DNA of 64,000 nucleotides from Vigna angularis. Lineage: Eukaryota > Streptophyta > Magnoliopsida > Fabales > Fabaceae. The notes beneath the pieces were generated by a model that searched no databases, was not told the DNA's origin, and saw only the letters and a program-made list of their open reading frames with translations. Where the stretch lies: NCBI RefSeq assembly GCF_016808095.1, contig NC_068970.1, forward strand, positions 24,162,501 to 24,226,500, in the 5' to 3' direction. Position 1 is the first letter of the stretch, and the number at the start of each line of letters is the position of its first letter. Positions 24,701 through 36,239 of this stretch are shown piece by piece. A program made the position numbers and the translations under genes.

Positions 24701-27675
24701 TAAGTTGTTGATCGACGTCTCTTAATTATTGCTCAATCTAACAGGCTGCTATTCTAGACAAAAGGAATATGGAATCCAGGATGGCCAAGTTAAGTAATGC
24801 GGTGATAGAGAAAACTGCCAAAAAGGATCTTGCTGATGCTGGAAATAGACAAGTAAGATATTCTGGGAAACTGTAATTCATTCCTTCAAAGCTATCTTTC
24901 TGATTAACATTGCTGATTTTATTTATTGTTAATGTATAAATATTAAATATGGGCTTTCTATGGTACCAATAGGTGACTCAAAAGCTTGAAGATGAGCTAA
25001 AAGTTTGTAAATATGAGCTGTTTGCAGCCAATGAAACTATCAAAAGCTTGAAAAGTGAAATAATGATTTTGGAACAGAATTTATCGGCGCTTGAAAAGAG
25101 GAATGCTGGAGAGGTAGCATAAAAAAATTTAAAATTGCTGTTAAGAAAAGATCATCAATTTTAGTTGATGGTGGTTGTTGTAATGCAGATTAGTTCCCTT
25201 CAATGGAAACTTGAGCAAGAACGCAAAGTTGTTAAGTCTGAAGCGAACGAGCTTGAAAGAAAGCTAGAAGGGTGTAGGCAAGAATTATTGGCTGCTAAGG
25301 CAACTATTTCAGCCAAGGACTCTGACTTGGTTTCAATGCAAAATAATTTGAAGGAACTAGAAGAATTGAGAGAAATGAAAGAGGTTTGAATACTTTTAAT
25401 TCATTAATTTCACTGCTCCATTTCTATAGCAACTGGGTTTCAATGTTTTGTTTATTTTCACTTCATTGTGAATTTAACATATATGATCATGTTTTATGAT
25501 TTAGGATATTGATAGAAAGAATGAACAGACAGCTGCCATACTGAAAATGCAAGGGGCGCAACTAGCTGAAATGGAAACACTTTATAAGGAAGAACAAGTT
25601 TTAAGGAAGCGCTATTTTAATGTCATAGAAGGTAGAAACTCTATATTCGAAATTAAGTTTATCTGATTGTATATTGACATACATACAAACAACCGTCAAT
25701 TATTCAACCTTGGAACTTGGTTTTATATCAGACATGAAAGGCAAGATTAGAGTTTACTGTCGACTAAGGCCTCTCAATGAAAAAGAGATCGCTGAGAAAG
25801 AAAGAAAAGTTCTCACTGCAGTAGATGAGTTTACAGTGGAATATCCATGGAAAGATGACAAGCCAAAGCAGAACATATATGACCGTGTTTTTGATGGTGT
25901 TGCAACTCAAGAAAGTGTATTTGAGGATACAAAGGCAAGTCATACATCATTGTCATTTCTTCTTGTGGAAACATGTATAACTTAAACTCATCACCAATTT
26001 TTCTTTTATTTGCAATGCAGTATTTGGTGCAGTCTGCTGTAGATGGTTATAATGTTTGCATATTTGCTTATGGTCAAACTGGCTCTGGAAAGACATTTAC
26101 AATCTATGGATCAGACAACAACCCTGGGCTTACTCCTCGGGCAATTGCAGAACTTTTTAGAATTTTAAGAAGAGATAATAACAAGTACTCTTTTTCCTTG
26201 AAGGTAAACATTTCTAGAATGGAGATAACTAAATTTTTTCATCTTTTTCACGTTTAGAATTGTTGTCATTAGCTCTAGTGTACAAATAAATATTCCAGAG
26301 GTGTAAATGATTAGAGTGTAATTTAAATGCATTGTTGGTGTACAAATGTTTTCACTGTCTTTTTGTATTGCCTTTGTCTAGGATTTCTGCAAAACTTTAT
26401 TATCTCATATGCTGACTTCTGGTGCCACTTATGTAGGCATACATGGTGGAATTGTATCAAGATACCCTCATAGATCTTTTGGCACCAAAGAATGGAAAAC
26501 ATTTAAAATTGGATATCAAGAAGGATTCAACGGTAACCATCTCTGTTGTCATTGCTAATTTCAATTGCTTATATGTATGCTTGGTTTTTGATTGCTCAGT
26601 AAGAAAATTTACTGAGCAATGGTTATGTTTAAAAAATTTCACATTCCATTTAGCCATGAATTCTAACAATTGTCCAGGTAGGGTGCTTGAAACATCTCAA
26701 AATAGCAATCGTAACTGTTTCATTTTGATGAATAGGGAATGGTAGTTGTGGAAAATGTGACAATTATGTCAATTTCTACAATTGAAGAACTGAACAATAT
26801 AATTCAAAGAGGATCTGAGCGGCGACATATATCAGGAACCCAAATGAATGATGAAAGTTCAAGATCTCATCTCATTCTATCAATTGTAATTGAAAGTACC
26901 AACCTTCAAAGCCAGTCGGTTGCAAGGGGAAAGGTATATTTTACATTTTCTCCCTTTGAGCTACAATAATATATCATTTTTCAGGATTAGACTTGAAAAA
27001 GTAGAAGACATAGAAAGGATGCAAAGGAATGAAATTAGAAAACAGAAACAGTTTTTTGTTATTTTACGTGGCATTTGTGCTTGTAACAAGTGCTTACTTA
27101 TTTATGTGGAATTCAATATGCAGCTGAGTTTTGTGGACCTTGCTGGTTCAGAACGAGTGAAAAAGTCAGGTTCTACGGGGAGTCAGCTGAAGGAAGCTCA
27201 AAGCATTAACAAGTCATTATCAGCACTTGCAGATGTTATCAGTGCTTTGTCTTCTGGTGGTCAACACACACCATACAGGAATCACAAGTTAACCATGTTG
27301 ATGAGTGATTCACTCGGTGGTAATGCCAAAACTCTGATGTTTGTGAATGTTTCTCCAGCAGAATCAAATTTGGATGAGACACATAACTCTCTCATGTATG
27401 TTCTTTGTCATTCTGTTCCATTATATTTTATTTTACTGGTGTTTCTCTTTTTGTTCTTTCTAACACTATTCTTGTATGCTTATTTTAGGTATGCATCCCG
27501 AGTAAGATCCATTGTGAATGACCCCAGCAAGAATGTTTCTTCAAAGGAGATAGCAAGGCTGAAGAAGTTGGTTGCATATTGGAAACAGCAAGCTGGTAAA
27601 GGACCTGAGTTTGAAGACTTAGAAGAAATTCAAGATGAAAGGCCAACTAAAGAGAATGGTAATGGCAATAGGTAA
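18725..27675 (+). CDS. KCBP: Kinesin-like calmodulin-binding protein (KCBP, ZWICHEL type)
   Basis: Coding exons: 18725-18882, 19435-19507, 19693-19824, 19902-20140, 20261-20588, 22496-22595, 22683-22864, 22980-23095, 23202-23304, 23524-23676, 23796-23942, 24025-24231, 24510-24674, 24745-24852, 24973-25113, 25189-25383, 25505-25631, 25732-25934, 26021-26203, 26437-26532, 26736-26933, 27124-27395, 27489-27675. They total 3813 nt, 1270 aa, close to the roughly 1260 aa of Arabidopsis KCBP. Domains in order: variable N-terminus; MyTH4 (about 113-275); FERM (about 280-600); coiled coil (about 625-885); kinesin-14 motor (about 892-1215) with P-loop GQTGSGKT at 977-984, switch I NDESSRSH at 1090-1097 and switch II DLAGSE at 1123-1128; C-terminal calmodulin-binding helix (about 1225-1245). 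The family is a minus-end-directed microtubule motor, shut off by Ca2+/calmodulin, needed for trichome branching. All exons join in frame; introns after exons 6 and 18 use GC donors. No lesion is seen. N-terminal start chosen by position after the leader acceptor and similarity of the early residues to legume KCBPs. Confidence 0.95.
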
Positions 27676-28630
27676 AAGATTGGATTGAGAATAGGGTCTC
27701 TCTTTTCTTTTTGATTGCATAAGGATCATTTCCCATCATCAAATTGTATATCTTTTTACAGGGATCATGTAGGTTGTATAGATCAAATTTATGTACATAG
27801 TATTAATACTTTCGACTCATACGCATACAAGTATATTCACTATTCTAAATCAATATTTCTTACTTTTTCAAAATGCACAAGTTTTTGCTAAAGATTGAAT
27901 ACCAAACCCCTTTTTTCTCGAGTTCTTCAATGGGAACTGCATTGTTTTACACCTCTACATTTCTTTTATTTTCTGCCTTCTTTTATATCACCTCATATTA
28001 CAATATTTTTATATCATTCAACAATTTTATACAATATACGGGTTTATCTATTTAACTGTAGTTATTTATAGAGGTTAATCCTCATCTATCATATACACAA
28101 ATATATATATATATATATATAACACTATTGATAAAGAACTAGCTTCTTTTACTATTAATTAATAGATTTTATTTATAACTGGATTTTATGTACACAATTT
28201 TTTATTATTTTACTCTTTATTAAATTAATACAATAAAGTTAATAAAATTGATTTAGTTTTTAACTTTCTTTTAGACATGTCTCTTATAATTTTAAAATAA
28301 ACTTTTAGTACTATTTACTCTTTTGATACATTATAATGATTTTTTAATTTTTTTCACCATAAGAAAAAAATTGAACACACATACAAACATTTGTTTACAT
28401 TAATAAGATAATTTCGTTTTTGTATTTGCTTTTGGGGAACACATCTTATTACGGATTTTACATTTATAAATAGAAATCAATTTATTGTTGTACAAAAGTT
28501 AACTACAATGAAAAATAATTATTTTCAAGTGTGCTATAATTAAAACATTTAAAAGTTAATAAAAATATTTACTTTTATAATTTTTCTATAAATTTTAATA
28601 ATAGTTTTTATTTTTTTTATTTTAACGCTT

Positions 28631-28636
<6 letters not shown>

Positions 28637-28699
<63 letters not shown>
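28637..28699. repeat. (AT)n microsatellite
   Basis: Uninterrupted AT dinucleotides over about 63 bp. Confidence 0.95.
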
Positions 28700-28700
<1 letters not shown>

Positions 28701-29897
28701 CTTTTGCTCAAGCCTTTGTCTTCTGGTCTAGGCTCTTAACTTATCTCGGACAAATGGAACTCCAATTTTTGCTCTCAAATCCTATACTGAAAGAATGCAT
28801 ACAATAAGAAAGAAAAATCAATCGAAACAATTTATTTTACAAAAATATTAAAATTAAAAATCATAAATATAAGAGTATAATGTTGGAAAGGGAAAAGGAG
28901 AAGAATGACATGCTAAAAGTAATGTATTAGTTTTTAGTTGAAGAAGACACATTCCTTATTCAATGTCGAAGAAGACACATTAATTTGGAAGGGTCTTATT
29001 GTGAGAGTTGATGAAATGGAATGGGGTATTTGAATAAGAACCAAATAATTGCTAACAATTTCCAAGATGGAAACCTAGTCATTGAGAAATCAATGGTTTC
29101 ATAAAAAAAAAATCAATGTAATTTTTGTTGATTGTTATAATCAAGCCTGTAATCGAAGAAAAAAATTAATGCAAAGACAGAAACATCATGATCAGTTAAA
29201 TAGTTCATTCTCTATTAGAGATTATATATTTTTTTATCCATTTTAGTACTCAAGTGATGACATGACCACTTGAACACTAGTAAAACAATGTATCTTATGT
29301 TTTGGAAAATTGTTGTATATGATACAACAATTGCATCACTCAAGCAACATAGCCAGTTATGATTTTTAGGTTTTATCGCTTAAGCTAAGAATTCTTACAT
29401 AGTTTCATGAAATAAGGTCATTCAACCGAGTGAAAGTCACTCAAAGACATCTAGTTAATAGTTAATTCGTGTAGTATTTGGTTGCAAGGGTCGTTATATT
29501 AAACATAAAACTTATTAAGGAAATATCATATACTTTACTAATGATCTAATTACATATATAATTTGAGTTGGCGAGAAACTTAACGAAGTTTTTATTACCA
29601 CTTTCCGTAGTAGATTAAGTAACCATCCTAAGAATTTGAAATTGTTGTTTTGCCAATGATATTTGTATGAGTCAAATGTTAATCTTTAATAGCACATTTT
29701 TAATTTAAGTTTTTTTTTTAGAAATATCCAGTATGATAAATTATACCATTTCATTAAGATGTATTAGAAGATTTCAACATTTTGTTTGAAAGTAATTAAG
29801 TTAAAGTTTGTTGTATTATATTGACAGTATGATGCGACTCATATATATGAAATTTTGAATATAGTATATGATTTTCATTTTCACATTAGTTCACCCA

Positions 29898-29900
<3 letters not shown>

Positions 29901-29972
<72 letters not shown>
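29901..29972. repeat. (AT)n microsatellite
   Basis: Uninterrupted AT dinucleotides over about 70 bp. An apparent Tyr-Ile repeat frame across it is an artefact of the dinucleotide. Confidence 0.95.
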
Positions 29973-29976
<4 letters not shown>

Positions 29977-30217
29977 GGTATATCGTGAATATAAGTATTT
30001 AGTAAGAGAGAAAATAACAAGTAAAATTAGAAAAATTAGTGTAATGTAAATTATTATATATAATTATGAGTTACATACATTAGTGAAAAAATCACATTTA
30101 TAACGTACAAAATGACCTATTATAACGTATAAACTGGAGACATAGTTCTGGACGTTATAGTAGATATGCATATTTTATGACATAATAAAAAAGCATGTTA
30201 TAATAGATTTAACATAT

Positions 30218-30380
30218 TAAAAATGAAGACATTGGATCTCTATGCTATGAAAAATGTATAAATAAGGTCCTGTCCTTTAAGTTGACAGTAACGGCGTTAA
30301 GTCGTTCAACTTGTTCTTTCTTTGTAGACCTTATTCATATACTTTTCATAAATATAGAGACCCAATGTTTTCATTTTTAA
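30218..30380. repeat. Foldback element, about 50-bp imperfect inverted repeat
   Basis: The left arm (about 30218-30269: ATGAAGACATTGGATCTCTA... to ATAAATAAGGTC) is complementary with few mismatches to the right arm (about 30328-30380). The centre contains the quasi-palindrome TAACGGCGTTA and matching AAGTTGA/TCAACTT phrases. It is a small MITE-like hairpin, either inserted in or part of the left subterminal region of the larger candidate element. Confidence 0.75.
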
Positions 30381-31262
30381 AATCGAATACTAAACAAAAA
30401 TTTCCCTCTTCACATGGAGACGAAGTAAGCATTTAAGTCAAAAAAAAAATTATGCTTACATTTTGACATCCAATAAAATTTCCTGGTATTATCTTTTTAT
30501 CTAATCAATATATAATCAATATAATATGTATTATAATCAATTTATAATCAATAAACAAAATAGAATTCATTTCATACATTAAAATGTCTAACAATATTTA
30601 ATATATTATTTGTACATAAATATAAGCAAACCTCTTCAAACAAATCAAGTGGGCCCTATAGATTAAAAAATAATGTTCACTACAAATCATCTCCCCTCCT
30701 CTCTAAATTCCCCAGATATAAAAACTGCAGACTAATGGGTCTTATTCCAAGTCTTCAACCTTCTTATCTGAGAATCTTAGTTTACAATTTAAACTGCATA
30801 TGCATTTCCAACATGACATCTTTTTGACTTGCAGATATATTTCCACCAAACTGAAACTGAAGCAAGTAACATAACCTCTAGTAACATTTCCAGTTCTTTC
30901 ACATCATTTCACATCATTTTCATCTAAACAAACTGTTGCTAAACTTGCTCTATTGGCTTTATATATCTTTGATCCAATGGTGGGGGAGGCAGCAAACCAA
31001 TTTGCAGCACCTGATCCACTGACGGGTGATGATGAACCCCCTTTTCTTCACAGGAATCAGGGAACTACTAGTTTCACAATCTTCACCAAGTAAAGTGATT
31101 TTTTTAGGTAAACAGTCCAGTACTCTTTGCCTATAGTATGAATGAGACATGCAACCAAATAATGTGTGTATGTTGAAATCTTCAACGCCGCAGGTTACGT
31201 AAAAATGAAGTGTCCCTCCCTAACCTTCTAAGATAAATGACATCTGCTATTCAATCTGGATG

Positions 31263-31318
31263 CTATAAGATAATACACATGCATTTGTTCTGTGTTGCTT
31301 GGCTTGCAGCTTTCTTCT
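31263..31318 (-). pseudogene. Fragment: last exon of a membrane-anchored ubiquitin-fold protein (MUB)
   Basis: After an acceptor-like GATACAG the minus strand reads KKAASQATQNKCMCIIL then stop (TAG at 31265-31263). The Asn-Lys-Cys-x-Cys tail with a terminal Cys-Ile-Ile-Leu box is the form of the prenylation signal at the end of plant MUB proteins, which tether a ubiquitin-like fold to the plasma membrane. Only this terminal exon is recognised; 30800-31262 would then be its 3' UTR. The ubiquitin-fold exons are absent from the neighbouring sequence, so it is a fragment. Confidence 0.55.
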
Positions 31319-32616
31319 CTGTATCAGGCAAAAATATTAAATTATCAGCAACTACCGGATAAGGCACCAAGACTAAATGAAAACAAAATCAGTCAAACAG
31401 AATAACAATCCAGAATAACAATCCATTTGCATACAAACATTTTTCTTCCAACACCCTTACCCATTACTTTTTAATTCTGAATTAGCAAGTACCTAAATCC
31501 AATTTTCATAATAGTATCAACCAATAGAAAATTAACCTAGAATTCATAACTCAAGGTTACAAACTAGACTACAACAAATCATAACAACACTACGCTCGGC
31601 ATTAACTTATTCTCTTTTAAAGCATCCTTAGCGTCCATACCATTCACTCAATAACATTTCAGTGCAGTAAAACATATAATTTATGTGCTTAAGGAATGTT
31701 TAAAGATCTAACAATGTTATGTCAGATTAGAAACTCTAATATGCTCTAATTATTATGTAGTAAAATTCCTAATTCTATTTCCAGAAAGAAAAAGGACAGC
31801 TAGTAAATTTTCTTCATACAACATACTCACACTACAACCAAGTTTATCATACTTTGATTAGCATGTCAAAAGTGAGAAATAGAGCATCATTCTCGGTTCC
31901 TCGAATATTCCACTATATTTCCAGAAATCATATATTTTCAATCATACATAACAACCACAAATTCTATCCTAGCATCAATTCACACATAATGACTTTTCAA
32001 GAATCTCGAAACCATTCATAAAACTACAACCAGGGAATATTCAACGCTATAATCACTTCCCTACATCATATTTCATCCAACATATTCAAGTATATATTAA
32101 TTCCGCATCAACATTATGTTGTTTAAAGATGATCCTTATATCAGTTTTCCAAACACCTAAGCATATCCAGTCACGGTCTAAACATCATAAAACCCAGTGC
32201 ACTAATATATATATATACCAACCAGAAAAATACACATAATCAACCATAAATTTCCAGTTCTTAATTTATAAACCCAAAATCAGAACTCAATATGTACACT
32301 TCCTACATAATTTTTCTGATATTATGTACAACTGGTATGAACAAATCAACAAACACTTGGCAGGTATTTTTCAGTATAATGCTTGCATCATCTGAAGGAA
32401 AAGGGATTAGCTAACCATGGATTTGTTAGAAAAGCGACATTGGGGACGAGTGGTCCAGGAGCAACAAAGGTGGGTCACGTGAGAATAACAAGCTCAACAA
32501 AAAACAAAAAAAAAACATAACTCGGAACATTTTTAAAACAAGCTCAACATTTTTTCCTCCAATCAAACCAGTTGCTTCTGGATTGAGTAATTAGAACCAG
32601 AAAAATAAAAAAATAC

Positions 32617-32730
32617 CTCCAACAGATGAGGATAAAGACCATTGATGCAACCTTCACCTATGGCACCAAGGGCCAGGACAACATCTTCCCGTTCTTTCCA
32701 AGCATCATCCCCACCAGCAGACAACTTAGC
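32617..32730 (-). pseudogene. Fragment: single exon of transportin-1 (importin-beta family)
   Basis: The minus strand reads [20 protein letters not shown] followed by [17 protein letters not shown], an exact 38-codon exon bounded by TTGTTCAG and GTATTT splice sites. This is the conserved HEAT-repeat segment of plant transportin-1, the karyopherin that imports PY-NLS cargo such as hnRNP-like proteins into the nucleus. The exons that should flank it were not found within several kb on either side, so it is an isolated captured exon. The frame itself is intact. Confidence 0.8.
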
Positions 32731-32898
32731 CTGAACAAATTCTTATAACCTTTAGTATATCCACACACAAAAATAAGGCTTGTGGAGAAAATAAAGGGAA
32801 ACAACATATACTTTATGCTTTATAAATGTTGCAACTTCAACAACATCATTGATCCAAGCCTATCACAAAAAAATAGTAAAACCCCAAAATCTTTTTAC

Positions 32899-32981
32899 CT
32901 GGCATTTTGTCCCCATCAGCACCTTCTAGAACCACGAGGTAGTGAACAAAAGAGGGAATCACGACCTCAAGCTTCCCATCA
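32899..32981 (-). pseudogene. Fragment: single exon of a DEX1-like (defective in exine formation) protein
   Basis: Between an acceptor (TTTTGCAG) and a donor (GTAAAAAG) the minus strand reads [20 protein letters not shown] then ADGDKMP. This matches my recollection of a conserved FG-GAP-containing segment of DEX1, a plant membrane protein needed for pollen exine patterning. The next DEX1 exon does not follow; the next recognised exon on this strand is transportin. Identification is from memory of the family and needs a search. Confidence 0.6.
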
Positions 32982-33881
32982 CTGCAAAACAATAGCGCAT
33001 ACATTTGACAAATGAAAATAAATAATAATAAAAATACAAATCACACAACAAGCAGAGTATACCAAGCTCCTCTTCAGCCATTATTACCAGCACACCAACA
33101 CATAGACTCTCTCTCACCACACCACACCAGAGAATGATGAATGAGACTACACAGAATACCACACCAAAGAATGATGAACGAGTGATGACTCCTAGTCGAG
33201 GCGGATCGGCGTGAATCCATGATTCCGGTGTAAAATCGAGTCGGCGAACAAGGACACAGCGAAAGACGGTGAAATCAAAAGGTTTGAAGGTTTGTTCGGA
33301 GCATATTCTAGGTTCGAGGTAGGAAGGGATTTAATCGGTGAAAAAGGTTGGAATGAAGATTTAATCGGTGTAAATAGATAGAAACTAATCTCGGTGAAAA
33401 ATGAAGAAAAAGGAATCGGTCAAAAGGTAAGAAATAAGGAAACTAGAGGAAGATGAGGATTGGCGTTTGAGACGACGCTCTAGGCATCGAAGAAGATGTA
33501 GTTTCGGTGAAGAGCGAACGCGAGATGTGGTTAGGTGATTGTGAGGGAGGAATGTTCTTGGAGGAGTACGCGGTTAGAAATGTGAAAAATTTATAACTGA
33601 TCTTTAAAGCTCTATAATACATTTAGAAATTTTCGGGTGTCCATATACAAGTAATAATAGGTTTTGAGCTTATTTATAAGTTTGTCATTGTATTTTATGT
33701 TATAACTGATATGTAAAATTATATGATAATATGTCTTAAACTTATTTATAAGTTTGTCACCACATTTCATATTATGATTAATATACAAAATTACGTTATA
33801 ATATGTCTTACTTTTATTATAATTCTATCACTGGTCAACCTATAGATAATTTTTATATAGAAAGTTATTTTTTCACTTTTG

Positions 33882-35329
33882 TAATTTGTCATTTCCTTTT
33901 CATCATACATATACATGACAAAAATTCCTCAAAATCTTATTCATTAGGAAAACACTAACCATTCTTTTTAAGAAAATCAACTCAATTAGATCCCATTCAT
34001 TTATGTTAGTATCTCAAATTTTGTTTTCATCAACTTTGTAACATTTGCGTTAATAGTACTAGTTAAAACATTATATAATTTTTATCCATCAAGCATAAAC
34101 AAAGTATATTAGTATTTCATTATTGTTATCCCAAAAAAAATACTAAAACCAAAAGTAAATTCAGAAAATAGGTATACAGTTCAAGTAGTCATCATGAGAT
34201 GTAACATATAATACAAATGTTCTAAACTTAATTATCCAGACACATGCATTAATATCAAACTCACTCAAGACATGTTTATGGTGGCCTCTACTATTCTACA
34301 AAACCATTGTTAATGAGTTTCACTCTACCACACACAAGGTTAATGCCCTTTGCGTCTTAGGCCAATAAAAAATCCTTAGACTAGAATCTCATGCTACTAT
34401 CACCACATAATTCATTATACTCTACATAAGTATGGATACTTATTAGAGTGTAAGGATATCTTTTTGCTTGAATACATCAATGCATAAACTAAAGAAAACA
34501 CAATAGTAGAATTTTTCCCATGAAATCATAACAACTCATATCATTACTAAAACCACTGAAAATTAATTAATATAAGCAAATTAAATCAATTGAACTATAA
34601 AAAATTAAGGTTTCACGACAAACAGAACCACTGCATTATCTAGTGCTCAACTATACATACCACTATTCAACACTCTATCACAAAATTGTTTACTGACTTT
34701 GAAATTGAAGACTAGTGCTTAGTGACAATTTCATACTACTCAAAGCGTATGTAAAGTTTTAATTTGCCAATTGATCAAATTGATACTTTTCTTTCTTTTC
34801 TTAACTCAATTTATTTTATAAACATTTACATTGTACTAATTAGACCAATTTCTCAAGTTAAAACTCACAGTTCAATCATACTCCAAAATTCACAATTTAG
34901 TTCCAAACACACTTTATTTCACCAAAACTCCCAATAGCATAAATGAGCATATATTCAACATATATTTTATAATAGATTCAACCAACAAATTAATACAAAT
35001 TAAATCAGTTCATGGATCCAAAATACATATCATGCATCATACAATTCGTACCCACATCATGTATTTAACATGCATACAACCAAAATGGTAGAAACTCAAC
35101 ATGTAAATCTGTACCTAGCTTCTCTCACCTTAAAAGACAATCCAAAAAAGTTCTTGAATTCCACAAGCCTCCCGATGACTCATGAATGTTCTATCTCAAC
35201 CTAAAAACAACATAAAAAACGACGGAACCAAAAGAACCACAGATTAAGAAAGAGTTGTATCAAAGACTCTAAAAACACATGCAATCCCAAAATATCACAT
35301 ACAAAGTAAGAAAAAATTGAACATCAAAG
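33882..35329. other. Intergenic AT-rich DNA, no gene recognised
   Basis: Low-complexity A/T/C-rich sequence up to the retrotransposon target site. No conserved reading frame, inverted ends or tandem repeat was found on either strand. Confidence 0.5.
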
Positions 35330-35334
35330 GAGAC

Positions 35335-35978
35335 TGTACCAGCAGGGACCGGACGCCGTACGGAAGGACGTCCACGTCATTGGACCACCAAACGGATCGG
35401 CCACCCACATCACCGTATGGGACCAAGGAAACTACCCTTCTACTCACTGTTAGGAAGGGTTAGGCACGGTAGGGCGGACGCCCGTATGCCCATAATCACT
35501 TACTGCTGGGAAAGGTAGACATGGTAGGGCGGACGCCCATATGCCCATAATCAAGACTCGCCCGAAGCTGGCCGCCCAGGCCGTGGATTCGTCAGGGCCG
35601 GCCGGTCATAAGGATAAGACCCGCGAAGACGGCCGACTGCGTTACTAATCAACTTAGCTTAAGGTAAGTAGGGGTTAAAAGCTATTGGGCTGAATTGAGC
35701 CGTGATTAACTTTTCACTAATTCCAAGCCCATGGCGAAAACTATAAATACAGATCCAGGGTGAGTGGTAGATAGGTTGCATTTACTACACATTTACTACT
35801 GTCTGAGAAAAACGCCATAGCTCTCAACTGACTTTGGCATCGGAGAATCTTTTGCAGGTCTCCCACCAGCAGACTGAGGAGATAATCGAGGAGTGAGTAC
35901 AGAGGATCAGACGTACGAAATACGAGCAGAGAGTGATGTGGAGACGTGGGACCAGCACAACCCCTCACATTCGAAACA
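35335..35978 (+). repeat. 5' LTR of the Tat element
   Basis: Begins TGTACCAGCAGGGACC and ends CGAAACA. It contains a TATA-type box (CTATAAATAC at about 35740) in the promoter position. Counted by eye, it differs from the 3' LTR at about 21 of 644 positions, nearly all transitions, with no length change. Confidence 0.97.
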
Positions 35979-35980
35979 TT

Positions 35981-35999
35981 TGGCGCCCACCGTGGGGCC
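35981..35999 (+). other. Primer-binding site
   Basis: TGGCGCCCACCGTGGGGCC starts two bases after the 5' LTR, the expected place and a sequence form common in plant Tat elements. The cognate tRNA was not assigned. Confidence 0.85.
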
Positions 36000-36239
36000 G
36001 TGTGATTTTAAAAACCCAATGGTGACCACGAGAAATATGAGCATGGACGACCCGATTAAGATGATCAGAGTTCTGCAACAAAAGATGGACGAGATGCAAC
36101 AACGTCATGAAGACGAAATGGCGGCGGTAAAGGCCAACTGTGAAGCCCGGATAAGCCGGGAGATTGCCGGGAGAGACGGGGGCGAGCGAGCGAAGGAGAA
36201 GGGGAAGGCCGCCGCGGAGGAACGTTCGGAACAGAATAC

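Larger units (their letters stand above)
27676..30077. other. Intergenic AT-rich DNA after KCBP
   Basis: The first few hundred bases are probably the KCBP 3' UTR. The rest is AT-rich filler with two long (AT)n tracts. No gene, paired inverted ends or coding relic was recognised. Confidence 0.5.
30078..33881 (-). mobile_element. Candidate non-autonomous CACTA-type element carrying host gene fragments
   Basis: The left end reads CATTAGTGAAAAAATCAC (30078) and the reverse complement of the right end reads CAAAAGTGAAAAAATAAC (from 33881). Both look like decayed forms of a CACTAGTGAAAAA terminus. Subterminal motifs around TTATAACG or CGTTATA recur near both ends (about 30098, 30118, 30153, 30195 on the left; 33700-33800 on the right), as expected for CACTA elements. 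The 3.8-kb interior has no transposase but holds, all on the minus strand, isolated exons resembling unrelated host genes: DEX1-like (32899-32981), transportin-1-like (32617-32730) and MUB-like (31263-31318). A clear 3-bp target duplication was not found, so the class is provisional; a Helitron or several independent insertions remain possible. Confidence 0.5.

Noticed and set aside
26457..26669. Minus-strand frame within the KCBP motor region
   Set aside because: It is complementary to a motor exon and its intron; no independent signals.
29855..30049. Open frame encoding a Tyr-Ile repeat protein
   Set aside because: It is a direct translation of an (AT)n microsatellite; the same happens at 55538-55789. 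There is no other coding evidence.
30078..33881. Helitron as the carrier of the captured exons
   Set aside because: All fragments share one orientation, which would fit a Helitron, but I found no TC start or hairpin-CTRR end, whereas CACTA-like ends and subterminal repeats are visible. Kept as an alternative, not the main call.
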